Assembly (NCBI GenBank): GCA_013339765.2
Contig: JABSTR010000962.1
Span: 1,230,001 to 1,294,000 of the forward strand
DNA length: 64,000 nt
From: Haemaphysalis longicornis
Lineage: Eukaryota > Arthropoda > Arachnida > Ixodida > Ixodidae
Reading direction: 5' to 3'
Part shown: positions 1-12,054 of the stretch, in pieces
Numbering within the stretch: position 1 is the stretch's first letter
How the letters are laid out: every line of letters begins with the position of its first letter
Position numbers and translations under genes: made by a program
Notes under the pieces: generated by a model
What the model was told of the DNA's origin: nothing
The model's input: the letters and a program-made list of their open reading frames with translations, nothing else
Database searches by the model: none

Positions 1-319
1 TGTCCTATAGTTAATTCCCGCTTAAAAGTCATCACCCTCGGCTTGTTTTGGGAAATTTAAAGTCCCTGTACTGGAAAAAAAAAAAAAGAAAATGCGAAAC
101 TTGCGCTAAGTCGTGCAAGGCTTGAACTACCGCGAAGCTCGAGGATTTCTTTTTATGTAAGCACTGATGGACACACTACAACGCATTGCGTTAGGTTTGA
201 AATTGTTTGTTTACATGTTCCGTCGTCGCTTATTTTCACTGTGGTAGTAGTAGTCATCGTCATATCCATCTATATCGTTGTGTTCCTCGTGCATGAAGGG
301 TGCGCACGGATCGTTTTTT
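1..319. other. No gene seen
   Basis: AT-rich sequence with an A13 run near 78 and a TAG/TCA-rich patch near 245-270. No supported feature. Confidence 0.5.
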
Positions 320-525
320 TTTTTTTTTTTCGCAGGCTTTCACATTTCTCCCAAAGTGGAACGCGTCAGCACGCGCTAGAACCGGCGGCAACCGGCTTCG
401 CGAACTGGGCGTCTGTAGCGCGAGCTGTCTTGTGCTCCCCCTTGAGGCGCGGACGCATGCACGCGCAAGCCTGGACGACACCGGGCGCTCCTCGTGAGGC
501 GCGTGCTCACGTGCGCGGTAAGCGC
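320..525. repeat. Dispersed repeat A, copy 1
   Basis: The stretch with AAAGTGGAACGCGTCAGCACG and AACCGGCGGCAACCGG reappears inverted at 4690-5045, including the neighbouring GTGAGCG...CTCGTGAGG motifs. GC-rich, non-coding in appearance; class unknown. Confidence 0.65.
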
Positions 526-603
526 CGGGAGTAACTGTGACCAGGGGATTTCTGATGACGCCGCGCACATTACGGCCAGCAACGACAGCTCCGCTGTAAA
601 AAA

Positions 604-853
604 ATGATTGATTGATCGATTGATTGTAGGGTTTAACGCGCCGACGCAACGCAGGCGATGAGGCGCGCCGTAGTGGAGGGCTCCGGATTAATTTTGACCA
701 CCTGGGGATCTTTATCGTGCGCCGAAATCTCGTACACACGGGCGTTTTTGCTTTTCGCCTCCATCAGAATAGCGGCCGCCGCGGCCGGGAATCGAACCCG
801 CGACCTCGTGCTCAGCAGCGCAACGCCTTAGCCACTGAGCCACCGCGGCGGGT
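604..853 (-). mobile_element. tRNA-derived SINE, full length
   Basis: Read on the minus strand it starts with CCGCCGCGGTGGCTCAGTGG (box A region) and GGTTCGATTCC (box B), has the GAGATTTCGGCGCACGATAAAG-type body, and ends CCCTACAATCAATC with an (AATC)n tail. A 12-bp target-site duplication CGCTGTAAAAAA flanks it at 592-603 and 855-866, proving insertion by retrotransposition. It resembles the tick SINE Ruka as I remember it. Confidence 0.9.
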
Positions 854-1010
854 TCGCTGTAAAAAAGCTCGCGGTGCTACGTCCCAGACAAGGAAACCCT
901 GATAATGGCGGTCTGTGTAGCCGTTCCCTTCCGAATTTCGGACACAGGTACGTGGGACAGTATCGCGGAAATTGCGATATTTATCCGCGACAGTCGAGAA
1001 AGCCACACTA

Positions 1011-2151
1011 CCGTATTTTTTCGATTCTAAGCACCCCCTATTCTAAGCAACATCCCTTACTTTCGGAACAAAATTGAAAAAGGAAGTTTGCAAGCGAATC
1101 TAAGCTCCCCCTTTTCTAAGTAACGATCGCAAGGTGGATTTCAGATGCGTGGAATGTCTACGTCCGTGGGACGTCCGGATTTAACACTTCCGTACGTCCA
1201 GTCGGACGTCTGAAATTGGATGTATTTTGGATGTTCAGTAAAAATTTCCAGAATCACATAACGAGAAGATTATATTCCTACAAGGAATATTACACCGCAT
1301 AAGACCAACGCAATACCGGGCAGACAGGCATACATGAACATAGTAAACTTGCTTCACATGTTTTGTTAGCGGTTCTCAATTCTTACATATCCTTCCACAA
1401 AGAGATCATCGTTGGAGTCGGCGAGGTGCTTCATTAAAGTAAAAAAGTAAAAAAAAAATCGGCTTAATTTTAGAAATATCCAGATGAAACTTGCAATATA
1501 CAAGTCAGGAAGTTGATGTACAAAATCTTTTTAATTAAAAAGTAAAGTAGCTTTTTCGTTTTTGCTTTTCTATTCAATATAATTAAGCCATTATTTTATG
1601 CTCCGTAGTAACTTTGTACGTCCACTGACGGATGTCATTCGGACTTGTATATCCGCTTCTGGGTGTCAACTGTACGTCCGAAAGTGTACATCTAGATATG
1701 GACGTACAGTGGACGTACAGTGGACGTCCAAAGTGGGCATTGGATGTTCGGCTGTATTTCGGACGTCCCACGGTCGTCCGTGGTTGCTTGGGCGAGCTGA
1801 CATTGTGGCCAAGTCATTTATGGAGTTTTCATTTACAGATTACTTCAACGGAACAGAAGACGACCTACTGGGGGACACTGAGAGCGGCAGACCAAGAGGC
1901 AGAACGGACTCGAATGGTAGTGGGGTTGACTGAGTATCATACGTAAGCAAAGGGTTAATAGTTTGTACCTATTTTTGGTTTGAATTTTTACCAAATAAAA
2001 CATTATACCTTGCGCCCGTTTCGTCGAAATACGGCTGCGAGAAAAAGTGGTGCTGAAGGGGGGTAATTTGTTTTTCGAATCTAAGCACCCCCAGCAGTTT
2101 AGGAATCGCGAGCGTGGAAAAAAGGAGGTGCTTAGAATCGAGTAAATACGG
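1011..2151. mobile_element. TA-flanked DNA element with about 28-bp TIRs
   Basis: CCGTATTTTTTCGATTCTAA at 1011 and the inverted TTAGAATCGAGTAAATACGG ending at 2151 form terminal inverted repeats (27 of 30 bases over the wider match), each next to TA. That is the pattern of a Tc1/mariner-pogo type MITE. TCTAAGCAC-type motifs recur inside both ends. No transposase. A second element is nested inside. Confidence 0.75.
1159..1779. mobile_element. Nested MITE with subterminal GGACGT repeats
   Basis: Ends TACGTCCGTGGGACGTCCGG and its near-inverse at about 1758-1779. The right 170 bp carries at least eight variants of GGACGTCC, GGACGTAC or GTACGTCC, and the left 90 bp several more, the subterminal pattern expected of transposase binding sites. 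It sits inside the 1011-2151 element. Confidence 0.6.
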
Positions 2152-2153
2152 TA

Positions 2154-2627
2154 TATTGTAAAAGGCCGTGCGGGATGTCGGTGCGCATTGTACGCCGCAT
2201 CTGTGAACACTTAACTTCGTGTACCCTTACAGATTACACCGGGAAGGAATTATATGCCTATGCGATTACAGACATGCACATCCTCGGCGCGTGATATTCA
2301 CGGCACCCGTGACATCCGGACGAGCCCTCTTCGCCGCGTCAACACCGCGCAGGTTCCGTCGACTGCAGGGTCGGGCTGTTTTGCGCATTGTGGGCGACGC
2401 AAGCGGTCGTTTGTCCAGGGCGTCCCGTTATCGCTAACTGCCGCCGCTGAGCTTTCGGCGCATTTCCCATCCAGGAAGCGGCGCAACGCTCGAGCAAAAC
2501 AAAATCAAACTAAACAGAAATACGTTGCTGGAGCACGTGTACACTGCGGGATGTGTGACCTGCGTCCAGCGTTGGGGGAGTTTAGTTGGGGGACAGGTGA
2601 CACGCATGGTCGCTGACGTTGTGCTGA
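2154..2627. other. No gene seen
   Basis: Moderately GC-rich, with a short direct repeat of CACGCAYGGTCGCTGAC at about 2600-2645. Open frames here are short and overlapping and show no family. Confidence 0.4.
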
Positions 2628-2868
2628 CACGCACGGTCGCTGACTCAGGCGTTGTGCTTACGTGCCCAAGGACGAGGGTTCGATCCCGTCCGCGGCGGCC
2701 GCTTTTCTGGTGGAGGCGAAAAGCAAGAACACCCCTGTGTACGAGATTTCGGCGCACGTCAAAGATCCCCGGGTGGCCTAACTAATCCGGAGCCCTACAC
2801 TACGGCGCGCCCCGTAGCCCAGATGTAGCTTCGGCGCGTTAAAACACCACAGTCAACAATCAAGCAAT
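2628..2868 (+). mobile_element. tRNA-derived SINE, diverged copy
   Basis: Same family as the copy at 604-853: GGTTCGATCCCGTC, CGGCGGCCGCTTTTCTGGTG, GAGATTTCGGCGCACGTCAA and a diverged GGCGCGTTAAAACACC tail. The box A end is degraded. Confidence 0.8.
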
Positions 2869-3289
2869 CTTCTGAGTAGAGTGAGAAGATCACACTAATC
2901 CGCAGAGTGGGATCACCCCATCCCGCTCCTCAACCCTTTCTTCGAGGAGCGGCAAAACACGGCAGCATCGCGTTGTCGAAAGCATGTGGGGACCCGAAAG
3001 TTTCATTCCGAAAGTTTCGTTCCTGCGGAAATACAACTTGTTCAAAAAACAAAAACAAAAAACAAGCACAAGAGGGAAGCCCAGCAAAGCTGCCGCTCTG
3101 GCGGGATTTGCTACTTCGGGGTTTGTTGAATTGTAAGGACAGTGGCACCATCTATTCGTAAAAGACAAAGGACACACACGATTGGTGGGTAGAGACAATG
3201 ACGTTTCTAGTACGACGCGCAGGTGGCCGCCGAAGAGGGCGCGCGGCATCGCGCAATGTCGGAAGAGGGAGACGCCGCACGTGGCAGTG

Positions 3290-3490
3290 GAGAGGAGAAA
3301 AATTGGCCGCGTATCTGCTCCATTCGTTGCAAATGTCGACAAAAGACGGTAGTCTCTGTCGATATTTGCAAAATAAGTGCCTCCCTTCGCTTTCCCGCTC
3401 ACCTCTCCAGTGGTGGTCCCAAGGGAAGGGGGGGGGGGGGGGGGGGGGAGAAGGGGGCGATCGCCCCCCCCCCCCCCCCCCCCCAAAGAG
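3290..3490 (+). repeat. Dispersed repeat D with poly-G/poly-C junction
   Basis: TTGGCCGCGTATCTGCT, GTTGCAAATGTCGACAAAAG and CCCTTCGCTTTCCCGCTCAC recur at 16050-16200 and partly at 58608-58790. Here it runs into about 19 G, then GGGGGCGATCGCCCCC and a C run, a near-perfect palindrome likely to fold. The wide open frames here come from the homopolymers. Confidence 0.65.
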
Positions 3491-4179
3491 GTCCTCAGCT
3501 TCTTATTTTTTGTTTTTTTTAAGCATTTCACTTGCGCGAGGTTAAATTCCCCTTGTGCGAGGCCGCAAGCGTGTTGCGACCGTCAGAAAGGCGGGCTAGA
3601 GGCAGCCGTCGCACCAGCTAAGGGGCGCCAAAAACTGCTGTGTCGCCAACTGATTTGTGCGCAAGTGGGTTACACCGCATACGCACACTCGCCTGCCTGG
3701 TTGTCACCTCCTCCGAAGATTTGTCGCAAGGAGGGTACCGGTTCTTTATTGCCCCCCCCCCCAAAAAAAAAAAAAAAAAAAAAAAATCTCTGGGACCGCT
3801 ACGCACCTCTCATGTTGTCCCTCTTGCGTCGCGCTCCTCCCAAGGTAACCACGATAAAGGTTTGCTCAAGTCAATTTAAATTTACCGCGTTGCACTGCTC
3901 CAGGCGGGGTGCCTCGATGCCAGCGCTGCCGTACGGCGGAGACGCGCGTGAATCGAGGCACCCGACTAAGACGTTTATAGAACCGCGTTGCCCTACGTGC
4001 GTTCTAAGCAGAACGTGGAACCCATCTAGTGGGGCCTTTCGTAACTGTTGCCTCTTGAATTCTTAAAATTCCGCCAGAAGAATAGTGGCGGGGGTGACTG
4101 CAGGCGACAGTGAAATTTTTTTTCTGCAGTAGATGTAGTATTTCATTTCGCAAAAATCAAGCATCTATGAATTTTTATA
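3491..4179. repeat. Repeat D tail segment and unannotated sequence
   Basis: 3786-3900 (CACCTCTCATGTTGT, CGCGCTCCTCCCAAGGTAA, GGTTTGCTCAA) matches 16155-16225 and 58725-58785, so it is the 3' part of repeat D, separated from the 5' part by about 300 bp. C10-A24 run at 3753-3785. Nothing else recognised. Confidence 0.5.
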
Positions 4180-4435
4180 AACGAACACTGCAAATATCAC
4201 TTCTGTATTGATTTGCTCCCTTATATTTGTGTAATGTCTTGTTTTTGTTCAACAATGTTGACAAGCAAGTATGAGCGTTAACTCCGGACTGACGTTTAGA
4301 TTTTGCAGTGGGTATATAAGACTATTGCGCAGTTTATGTTTCACTTTGGCCGGGTGGCTGAATCGAGTCACAGACAGACAGTCAGACATACAGGCAGACC
4401 AAAATTTCTGCGTTTAAGTAGCCCAAGAAAGACTA
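4180..4435 (+). repeat. Dispersed repeat B, copy 1
   Basis: Shares the order GCAAATAT...ATTTGTGTAATGT/GTTTTTGTTCAACAAT...GGCCGGGTGGCTGAATCGA...CAGACAGACAG with 9690-9905. A weaker match is at 59110-59175. Class unknown. Confidence 0.55.
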
Positions 4436-4689
4436 CCGTCTTTAAAAAAGCGTGTCTGTAACCCGTCTCCCTCCGTAGATGGGCGTGCTTCACTGTGCAA
4501 CACGCAATGTGGGGAAGACAGCTCACAAAGACCAAACTTACATCCTTCTGCTTAAAGTCGGCTTCACTTCTAAACAGAAGTGCATTACCGGGGAGGCATC
4601 TTAACAGCCGAGCTGGTTAAGGTTAAACTTGGTCCAATGGCGTTCGCAAAAAAAACAAAACAAAAAAAACAAGAAAATATATTGAGTGC

Positions 4690-5045
4690 ACGTGAGCGTG
4701 CGCCTCATGAGGAGCGTCCGACGTCGTCCAGGTTTGCGCTTGGGCTTGCGCCACGTGAGGAGCTCGCACAAAATACAAAAAAAAAAAATACCGAGCGCAC
4801 GTGAGCGGGCGCTTCGTGAGGAGCACCCGGCGTCGGCCAGCTCGACCTTCGAGAACACTCTGCCAGCGTTCGCGGCGCAATCCCTGGCGTGCTCTTCTCC
4901 TCACCAGTTCACGTGCGTCCGCGCCTGAAGAGGGGAGCGTGGGACAGCTGGCGCTACACACGCAGAGTTCGCGAAACCGGTTGCCGCCGGTTCTAGCGCG
5001 TGCTGACGCGGTCCACTTTGGGATACACGTGAAAGCCTGCGAACG
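4690..5045. repeat. Dispersed repeat A, copy 2 (inverted)
   Basis: Inverse of 320-525: CGCGAAACCGGTTGCCGCCG, TAGCGCGTGCTGACGCGGTC and CACGTGAAAGCCTGCGAACG. It also contains two tandem copies of a GAGCGYGCGCYTCRTGAGGAGC unit about 115 bp apart. Confidence 0.6.
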
Positions 5046-5350
5046 AAACGCTCCGGGCCTGCCAGGCATGGAGAACTTTCAGCGGCAAGTTAGGAAATTC
5101 TTGTGAGGCGCAAGAGCCTGGTCGCCGACGAAGGGAGAGGGGCCGCCGGCTCTGCTGTTTCTCTAGCCTCGCACCACTAAGGCAAGCTGCGCCAAGTTTT
5201 TTTCTTTTTTCTTCAGTAGCAATAAAGGCCTTCTTTTATCGAAAAATTGAGGCCCCAGGGCTCTTTTTATTTGTTTGTGAAGGTCTTTTTCTATACGCTG
5301 AAAATCATTACCCTTGTTAGGCCTCTCGCCAAAAACAATAGTTCGCTGCA

Positions 5351-5363
5351 AAAAAAAAAAAAA
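5351..5363 (-). terminator. Pol III terminator T-run after tRNA-Ile
   Basis: On the minus strand the tRNA is followed within about 7 bp by TTC and then a long T run, the usual RNA polymerase III stop signal. Confidence 0.75.
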
Positions 5364-5369
5364 GAAGCT

Positions 5370-5442
5370 GGCCTGCGCAGGGATCGAACCTACGACCTTC
5401 GCGTTATTAGCACGACGCTCTAACCGACTGAGCTAGCAGGCC
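5370..5442 (-). tRNA. tRNA-Ile (anticodon AAT)
   Basis: The minus strand gives a 73-nt cloverleaf: acceptor GGCCTGC pairs exactly with GCAGGCC, D stem GCTC/GAGC, anticodon loop CTAATAA with anticodon AAT, and T arm GTAGG-TTCGATC-CCTGC with one G-T pair. Box A (TAGCTCAGTCGG) and box B (GGTTCGATCCC) are intact and no intron is present. Unlike the SINE heads elsewhere in the window it has no SINE body behind it. Confidence 0.93.
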
Positions 5443-5864
5443 GGGACGACGCCCGTTCACTTCTGGGTCGGATCCAATTCAAACTAACAGTTGGTCGCAT
5501 ACACGCGAGCAAATAGTGCGAACCACGCGTGTTAAAGTGAAATTGAAAGTGAAACTTGAAGTGAAAGTGAAACTGAAGTTCCGCAATGCTTTGCTCATGC
5601 ACTAAATTTCACGAGATGGCGATCGTGAGACAAGATCGAGTGCCCCCAAAAAGCGCTCCAATTTCTATCTTCTCGCGAATGCGTTACCGGCTTTGGTAAA
5701 GGTCTAAGTACCAAATGAGATACATTAGAACATATTAATAGAACCGCAGATGCATATATATATTGGCACCGTATGTAGAAACTTTATAACCATCATCGCT
5801 GCACCATCCCGTCATCACGCGTGAGCGCGCTGTAGCTTGAGCTGCTTCGTCGGTATTATCATAG

Positions 5865-5906
5865 CATAGAGTTTCATACTAATATTCATTAGTATGAAAC
5901 TCTATG
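5865..5906. repeat. Perfect 19-bp hairpin
   Basis: CATAGAGTTTCATACTAAT, loop ATTC, then the exact inverse. No tail or protein context; perhaps the closed end of a foldback element. Confidence 0.85.
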
Positions 5907-6541
5907 AACCGTAGAGTTAACTGGGTAAGCAACGTTTGTCTTCCTTGAATCGCCATATTGTAAATATAACCACCTAGGTATCACCGGTGCGTAGCGGCCC
6001 TTGGTCTATATTATTAAACCACAGATAAATTATTTTCTTTGAATATACTGAAAAACAGCGCGAAGTCGGAACGACGGAAAAGTCAAACACGGGCGCTGAC
6101 TAACGACTGGCTTTTATTTATGGGGCAGGCAATAAATAGAAAAATACACGTGACGTTCTACTCGGCGTCATAAAATAAATAAACAGAACGACGAGTATTA
6201 AAAAATGGGAACACGATGAAGGATGATACACCGACGACCACGGCACCAAAAAGGGTAAATGCACTGAACTGGCTGCAACGTAAAGCCCCTGATCCGTCAA
6301 AATATTGAATCGCAGTGGGAAGCAGAGCCACAGAATGGGCGCGGACGCAGCGATTACCGTTCACAGTGATCACAGAAGCTTCATAAATTTCGCGCGTGCG
6401 CGTACGTGTTGCCGGTACTTTTCCAGTATCTGGGTCGCCTCAAATTGGGGTGAACAACCTGCCAGGGCTTGCAGTGCTGCACACGATGGCTGCCTGCGGT
6501 AGGTGCTGCCGGCGGATGCGAATTTTCTTTTCATTACGTTT
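5907..6541. other. No gene seen
   Basis: AT-rich to 6200, then mixed. No recognised repeat, splice-bounded exon or RNA. Confidence 0.4.
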
Positions 6542-6780
6542 GACGATTGATTGCAGGGTTTAACGCGCCGACGCAACGCAGACGATGAGGCGCGCCGTAG
6601 AGGAGTGCTCCGGATTAATTTTGACCACGTGGGGACCTTTAACGTGCGCAGAAATCTCGTCCACACGGGCGTTTTTGCTTCTCGCCTCCATCAGAAAAGC
6701 GGCCACCGCGGCCGGGAATCGAACCCGCGACCTCGTGCTCAGCAGCGCAACGCCTTAGCCACTGAGCCACCGCGGCGGGT
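6542..6780 (-). mobile_element. tRNA-derived SINE, full length
   Basis: Same family as 604-853, minus orientation, with intact box A (GTGGCTCAGTGG) and box B (GGTTCGATTCC). A target-site duplication TTTTCAT(T)TACGTTT is at 6528-6541 and 6780-6794, differing by one T. Confidence 0.9.
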
Positions 6781-6794
6781 TTTCATTTACGTTT

Positions 6795-8629
6795 AGTAAT
6801 TTATCACGGTGAGGAGATACTTTTTTCTTCAGCGATTACGGCTCATTGGTGAAGTAAGTGGCAGAATCTTGGTTTGGTGTGGTTAGCCACTAAAGTACCT
6901 TAAGCCCTGCGCTGTCAAATCGCACGTAAAGTGGCGCGAAGTGTTGCAACATTTTCAAACTCCCATTCGGTGCAACATCCAGTGTGTGGATGTGTCGCAA
7001 GTAGGGCAAATAGTTCCGCGAAACAAGACATTTCAAGTATTCCGATATGTACTCAAAAGTGGGTCGCTGACAAAAAAAAAAAGAAAAAAAAGAAATCGCC
7101 AATTTTCTTACCTCCAGAGCGCATATACGCCCCTGCCCGTTATCAGGGGTGCTTAAAGCTCTCCCCTTCGTGTACCCTGGAGCTTAGCGAAATGACCCGC
7201 TGTTTAGATAAGGGTTAACGCTCGCGCAGCTGTCTAGGGTAAACACTCGGGCCATTGCGCACAGCAGCAGCGATAAAACGGGGCTCCTGACAGGGGTTTA
7301 CGCCCCGAAACAACGCCGCGTTTATGCTATATGGGCCTGCTGTACAAGTTAGAGCCCTGATATGCGCTCGAGCCTGCACGACGTCAGCACGTGTATGCGT
7401 TATGGTTGAGGTGAACTTTACACACGACATTTTGAGCCCTGGATCGTTTTCCTAGTGCGCTCTTAATTACAGCCGTGCTGGGGTCAAGGAGGGTGCGTAT
7501 ATCACGTGTACAGTGCGGGAGCAGGTTAACTTGCCTTTAACCGCACGTGTTTCAGAAATAGAAAAAAGGGGATTGATTTACAGGAGCGTAGCTGCGACAG
7601 TTGGCATGTAGTTAATTAATGCGAGAGGGCACAACAGCGTGTATTCACCTCGCGTATAAATATGTTCTATTCGGGAGTAAAGTAGCGAGTTGGCGTGCAT
7701 TTAGCGCGAACACACACGGACTGAGGTATGCGTAAGGACTTTGGAAAGAAAATAAATTTGCATATACATAGAGACGTCTTCTAAGCAGCCATCTTGGCGC
7801 CTCGCCTCGTCGTCTTCTCATTCTTCGCGCCTTATGCGTCTGTTAAGCTCGGTGCCAGCTTCGTACTCGTCTTCGTACTCATCCGGACTTCGCCTTTCTT
7901 CCGACTTAGGGCCTATGTTTCTCCACACCACGTGTGTTTGCGCTATTTCACGATATCTACTTGGGAGGGTGTGTTGGGAAGTTCGCGGGTATTGTAAGCT
8001 CTGACCCTTTGCTCACGTGAGCTGCTTCGAAGGGCGCCGTATATTACAGGTGCGGACGCCCAACTGGCAACGAATTTCGGTTTCGTGGAACGCACAGTAT
8101 CAATGCGCAAACGAACCCAGAATTCCTGCCCAAGCGCCTCCGCGGAGAGCAGCGCCTTCTGTCGGCGTGTGGCGGCGCGACGCTCCGTAACTGAAGGGAG
8201 CGAAAAATGAAAAATCAATAGCTCCTCACCCAAACCAGTGAGCTAATTGCTCTCCCGGTTGTATGCAGAACAGCTTTCACTCTCCATTACTGTATATTTT
8301 CAATCATGTAACTCGAACGATGCGTGTTACCTGGGCATATAACTTTTTGTCAATGGCGTCTATGGGCAGTCTCTGAAAAATGGACCACTTGGCTCTCCTT
8401 AATCGAGCACTGTGTCGCTGCAAGATCAAATATCCAATTGCTCTCCCGGATTTGAGTACTACAGTATGTTAACTTCAAGACGCCATAAAATTCCACGTGA
8501 TTGGTTCACAGAAAAATGTTACTGGGCACTTTTTGTCTGGAGTCTGATGCCAGGTTAGAGAGTGGGAACGTGTGGTGCCCTCTCTCGTAGTGGCCGGCAT
8601 CCTCTACAGCCCCCATAGCCTCCGCGGTC
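6795..8629. other. No gene seen
   Basis: No repeat seen elsewhere in the window and no recognisable coding exon in this 1.8 kb. The reading frames are short and unrelated to any family I know. Confidence 0.4.
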
Positions 8630-8890
8630 GGCTCCGGTCTTTTCGGTGCAGGACGTTTCGGTACAGTGCGTTTCGGTACGCTCTTTCCGGCGCACAGACC
8701 TTTCGGGACACGGGCGTTTCGGGACACGGACCTTTCGGGACACGGGTGTTTCGGTACAAAGGCGAATTCCGGCATGCGCTGTAGGCTGCGCGCGTTGTTT
8801 ACGTGGTGGTTGCGAGCACGCAATTCGTACCTAATTATTACAGATGTTCTTGTTCGCAGTTCTGCGTTATTTCAGGCCAGCAGTTGGTTG
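8630..8890 (+). repeat. Repeat C: TTTCGGKRC minisatellite element, copy 1
   Basis: About nine units of a 14-17 bp motif around TTTCGGKACA(C)GG run from 8638 to 8760, followed by a conserved tail with GCGCGTTGTTTACGTGG, TTGCGAGCACGCAATTCG and GTTCTGCGTTATTTCAGGCCAG. The same array and tail are at 11405-11745. The arrays give overlapping open frames on both strands, which I take to be non-coding. Confidence 0.75.
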
Positions 8891-9533
<643 letters not shown>

Positions 9534-9689
9534 ATCGCCGCACACTTCCGTCCCGGCTTCGTTGTTAGCAGGGGCTGCGGCGGGTTTGCATTGTTTGTTT
9601 TATCAGAAGTTGGAAATGCTTTGTAATAATGTTTTCTGCAGCATACGTACAGATAATTAACTTCTCAAGGACTACTCATTTGGAATTTT

Positions 9690-9905
9690 TCTAAGGAACA
9701 ATGCAAATATATGTTATGTATTGGTGTTTTATTTCAAATATGCCTAATGTTTTGTTTCGGCTCAACAATAATCACAAGTATTGACATTGCCAGCGGACTT
9801 AATTGTTTAGAACTCTCCTCTGCATTAACTTTGGCCGGGCGGCTGAATCGAAGAACAGAAAGACAGGCTGACAAACAGACCAAGAGAGAGACCAAACTTT
9901 CCGCG
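9690..9905 (+). repeat. Dispersed repeat B, copy 2
   Basis: Matches 4180-4435 in the same orientation, including CTTTGGCCGGGCGGCTGAATCG and the CAGRCWGACAAACAGACC purine-rich stretch. Confidence 0.55.
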
Positions 9906-11404
9906 TTTAATGAGCCCCTCAACCGTCACGAAAAAAATAAAAAGGAAAGAAACCAAAGTGCCTTTTAATTAAAGCACGTGTGCATTCGCCTTTCCTGATA
10001 TTCTCTATCACCCCGTCGTCGTTGCATTCGGTGTATTGAAGGACTCTGGTTCTACTCAAAAATAATCAGCGATCGCACTTACAGTGGCGTTGCTAAGGGG
10101 ATTGACCAGGGAGGGGGGGGGGGGGGTTGTTGCTGGAGAACCAGCCTCCTATGTCGGGGGTGCCATTTGTGCTTTTCCACTGTGCAAAGTGGGCGCCGAA
10201 AGCTTATAGACAACTGTTGCAGCTCTCGCCACACCAGCCGATTAAAAGTTCCTTCCTATTATACTGGGAGCAGGCGAGGAGACGTCTGCATCCAGCAATG
10301 TCGGAAGTGTTATTATACCCGGCTTGAAGCCGCGGAGGCCAACGGGGCGAAAAAGGAGCAATTCCTGGAAAGGGGCGCCATCGGTATGACTAAGGCCCTT
10401 AGGTATGACGGCGACGCGCGGAAGGGTGCAGGGAGCAAGCCTGTTCCTTGAGATGGGCGACACTGGGGCGAATGAGACTGGTCATTGTGTCCTCGGGGGC
10501 TTCTTCGGTGGCTCTTTGTTGTGCAGTAAAGAGATTATGTCAGCTCATGGTGCATGTATAGCTATAGCACTGCCATGCACCCGGCCACAGAAACGACTTC
10601 GTCGGGACGGCCATCGTCGAGAACGAAAACTTGGTGGCACAACGTCACGATACCTTAATCGCTACCTTGGGACTCTCACTTTTGTGTACACGCATGGCCT
10701 GCGCTAGACAGCCTGCGCATGGCCTGCGCTTTGTGAGATACCTAACGCGTTGAAAGGCTATCGGACGCGGCAGCAGGCTGACCCCAGTCACCCCTGAGAA
10801 AGAAAGCTGGTTGTGAAATGTCGGCTTCTCCATTTATTGTACCATTGTTTGCAGTGTAATTATAGCTTTTCATTTGTAGCCTCCCAACCAGACAGGTCGC
10901 AGCCAAAAGTTTACCTTCACTGCATGTTGTGTGGGTCCTACAGAGGAACCAATTGGTAATGGGCCTACCCAATTTCCCATTGATTCCGCTGAATGACGAT
11001 CATTTGCGACCCCACAAGCAGGTGTGCATACGAACTTTTAGAGATATTCGAAGGCACGTCATCCCGCGGCTCACAAAACTTGCACAACATAGGCAGTTTT
11101 TTTTTTTTTTCGTACCACTGGTGTTGGGAGTCTAAGCTACTTTCTAGTAGTCGACCAAGTGATAGTAAACAAAAACAAAAGAAAAGTGATTATGACCGAG
11201 CTCTTTAATAACAAAGTTTTACTCGCAAATAATTGCAAATCGGCACTAACAAACTGGGTGCGAGAGTACAAGCTTTCGCGTTTCAAAGGCCTTGGAGATT
11301 TTTAAAGGTCGATAGTCGTGCTCTTTTGTCTCAAACGGCATTTCAATCAAATGGTTTTGAAAAACGTTGTGTGTCAGCTCAAAGGTGGCATTTTAGTCAA
11401 ATGG
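9906..11404. other. No gene seen
   Basis: G14 run at 10112-10126 and T13 run near 11098. The stretch beginning ACAGTGGCGTTGCTAAGGGG at 10081 resembles common arthropod repeat ends, but no partner is in this window. Confidence 0.35.
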
Positions 11405-11745
11405 GGATCCGGACATTTCGGTGCACGGACATTTCGGGGGTCTAGGTCTTTTCGGTACAGGGCGTTTCGGTACGGTCTTTTCGGTACACGGACATTTCGG
11501 TGCACGGACATTGCGGGGGTCCTGGTCGTTTCGGTGCAGGGCGTTTCGGTGCGGTCTTTTCGGTACACGGACGTTTCGGTACAGGACATTTTGGTACAGG
11601 GCGGTTCGGTACGAAAACGAATTCGAGCGAGCGTTTGAGGCAGCAAAATCCGCGCCCGTTGTTAACATGGGAGTTGCAAGCACGCAAATCGAACGTGTTT
11701 ATTACAACTGTTGTTGCTCGTAATTTTACGTTATTTTGGGCCAGT
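11405..11745 (+). repeat. Repeat C: TTTCGGTRC minisatellite element, copy 2
   Basis: About fourteen units of TTTCGGTACAGGGCG / TTTCGGTGCACGGACA / TTTCGGTACGGTCTT from 11417 to 11612, then the same tail as the copy at 8630. Units also form a higher-order pattern: a block containing GGACATTKCGGGGGTC recurs about 80 bp apart. Confidence 0.78.
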
Positions 11746-11956
11746 AAAAAGATAAAAGAAAGGACGCCAAACAGGCGCTGAAAGTTTATTGACGAAACCA
11801 CCATGTATATATAATACATCCATGGAACGGAAACAAAAGCCCACATATATGACATACTTTTCATGATGTCATACCTTTCACTTTTTTTTGGAAGCTCGCA
11901 GATACTGCAGATGCTCGTTTTTGGCGAGGACTTGTTTAAAGCGGTAGACACGTGAA

Positions 11957-12054
11957 CGACCGGCGGATGCGATTCGCATGCGACTGATCGTTACGACTGA
12001 TTGTTAGGACGGGTTTTGGCGGATCAGTCGCATACGAATCGCATGCGCCGGTCG
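11957..12054. repeat. 33-bp inverted repeat hairpin
   Basis: 11957-11989 (CGACCGGCGGATGCGATTCG...) pairs with 12022-12054 with two mismatches around a 32-bp loop. Each arm itself contains CGATTCGCATGCG, also self-complementary. Confidence 0.8.

Noticed and set aside
604..853. tRNA gene in the SINE heads (GGTTCGATTCC)
   Set aside because: The stems do not fold as a cloverleaf and the SINE body and (AATC)n tail follow; the same holds for the other copies.
3377..4066. 229-codon plus-strand frame
   Set aside because: Its openness comes from G, C and A homopolymers and repeat D; the other strand and frames are open too.
6832..6852. 21-bp stretch between TTTTCTTCAG and GTAAGTGG, like a micro-exon
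   Set aside because: Too short to test by coding content and no neighbouring exon seen.
11374..11951. Long frames on both strands over the TTTCGG array
   Set aside because: A 15-bp unit is a multiple of three, so it stays open in many frames; unit number and frame are not conserved with the 8630 copy.
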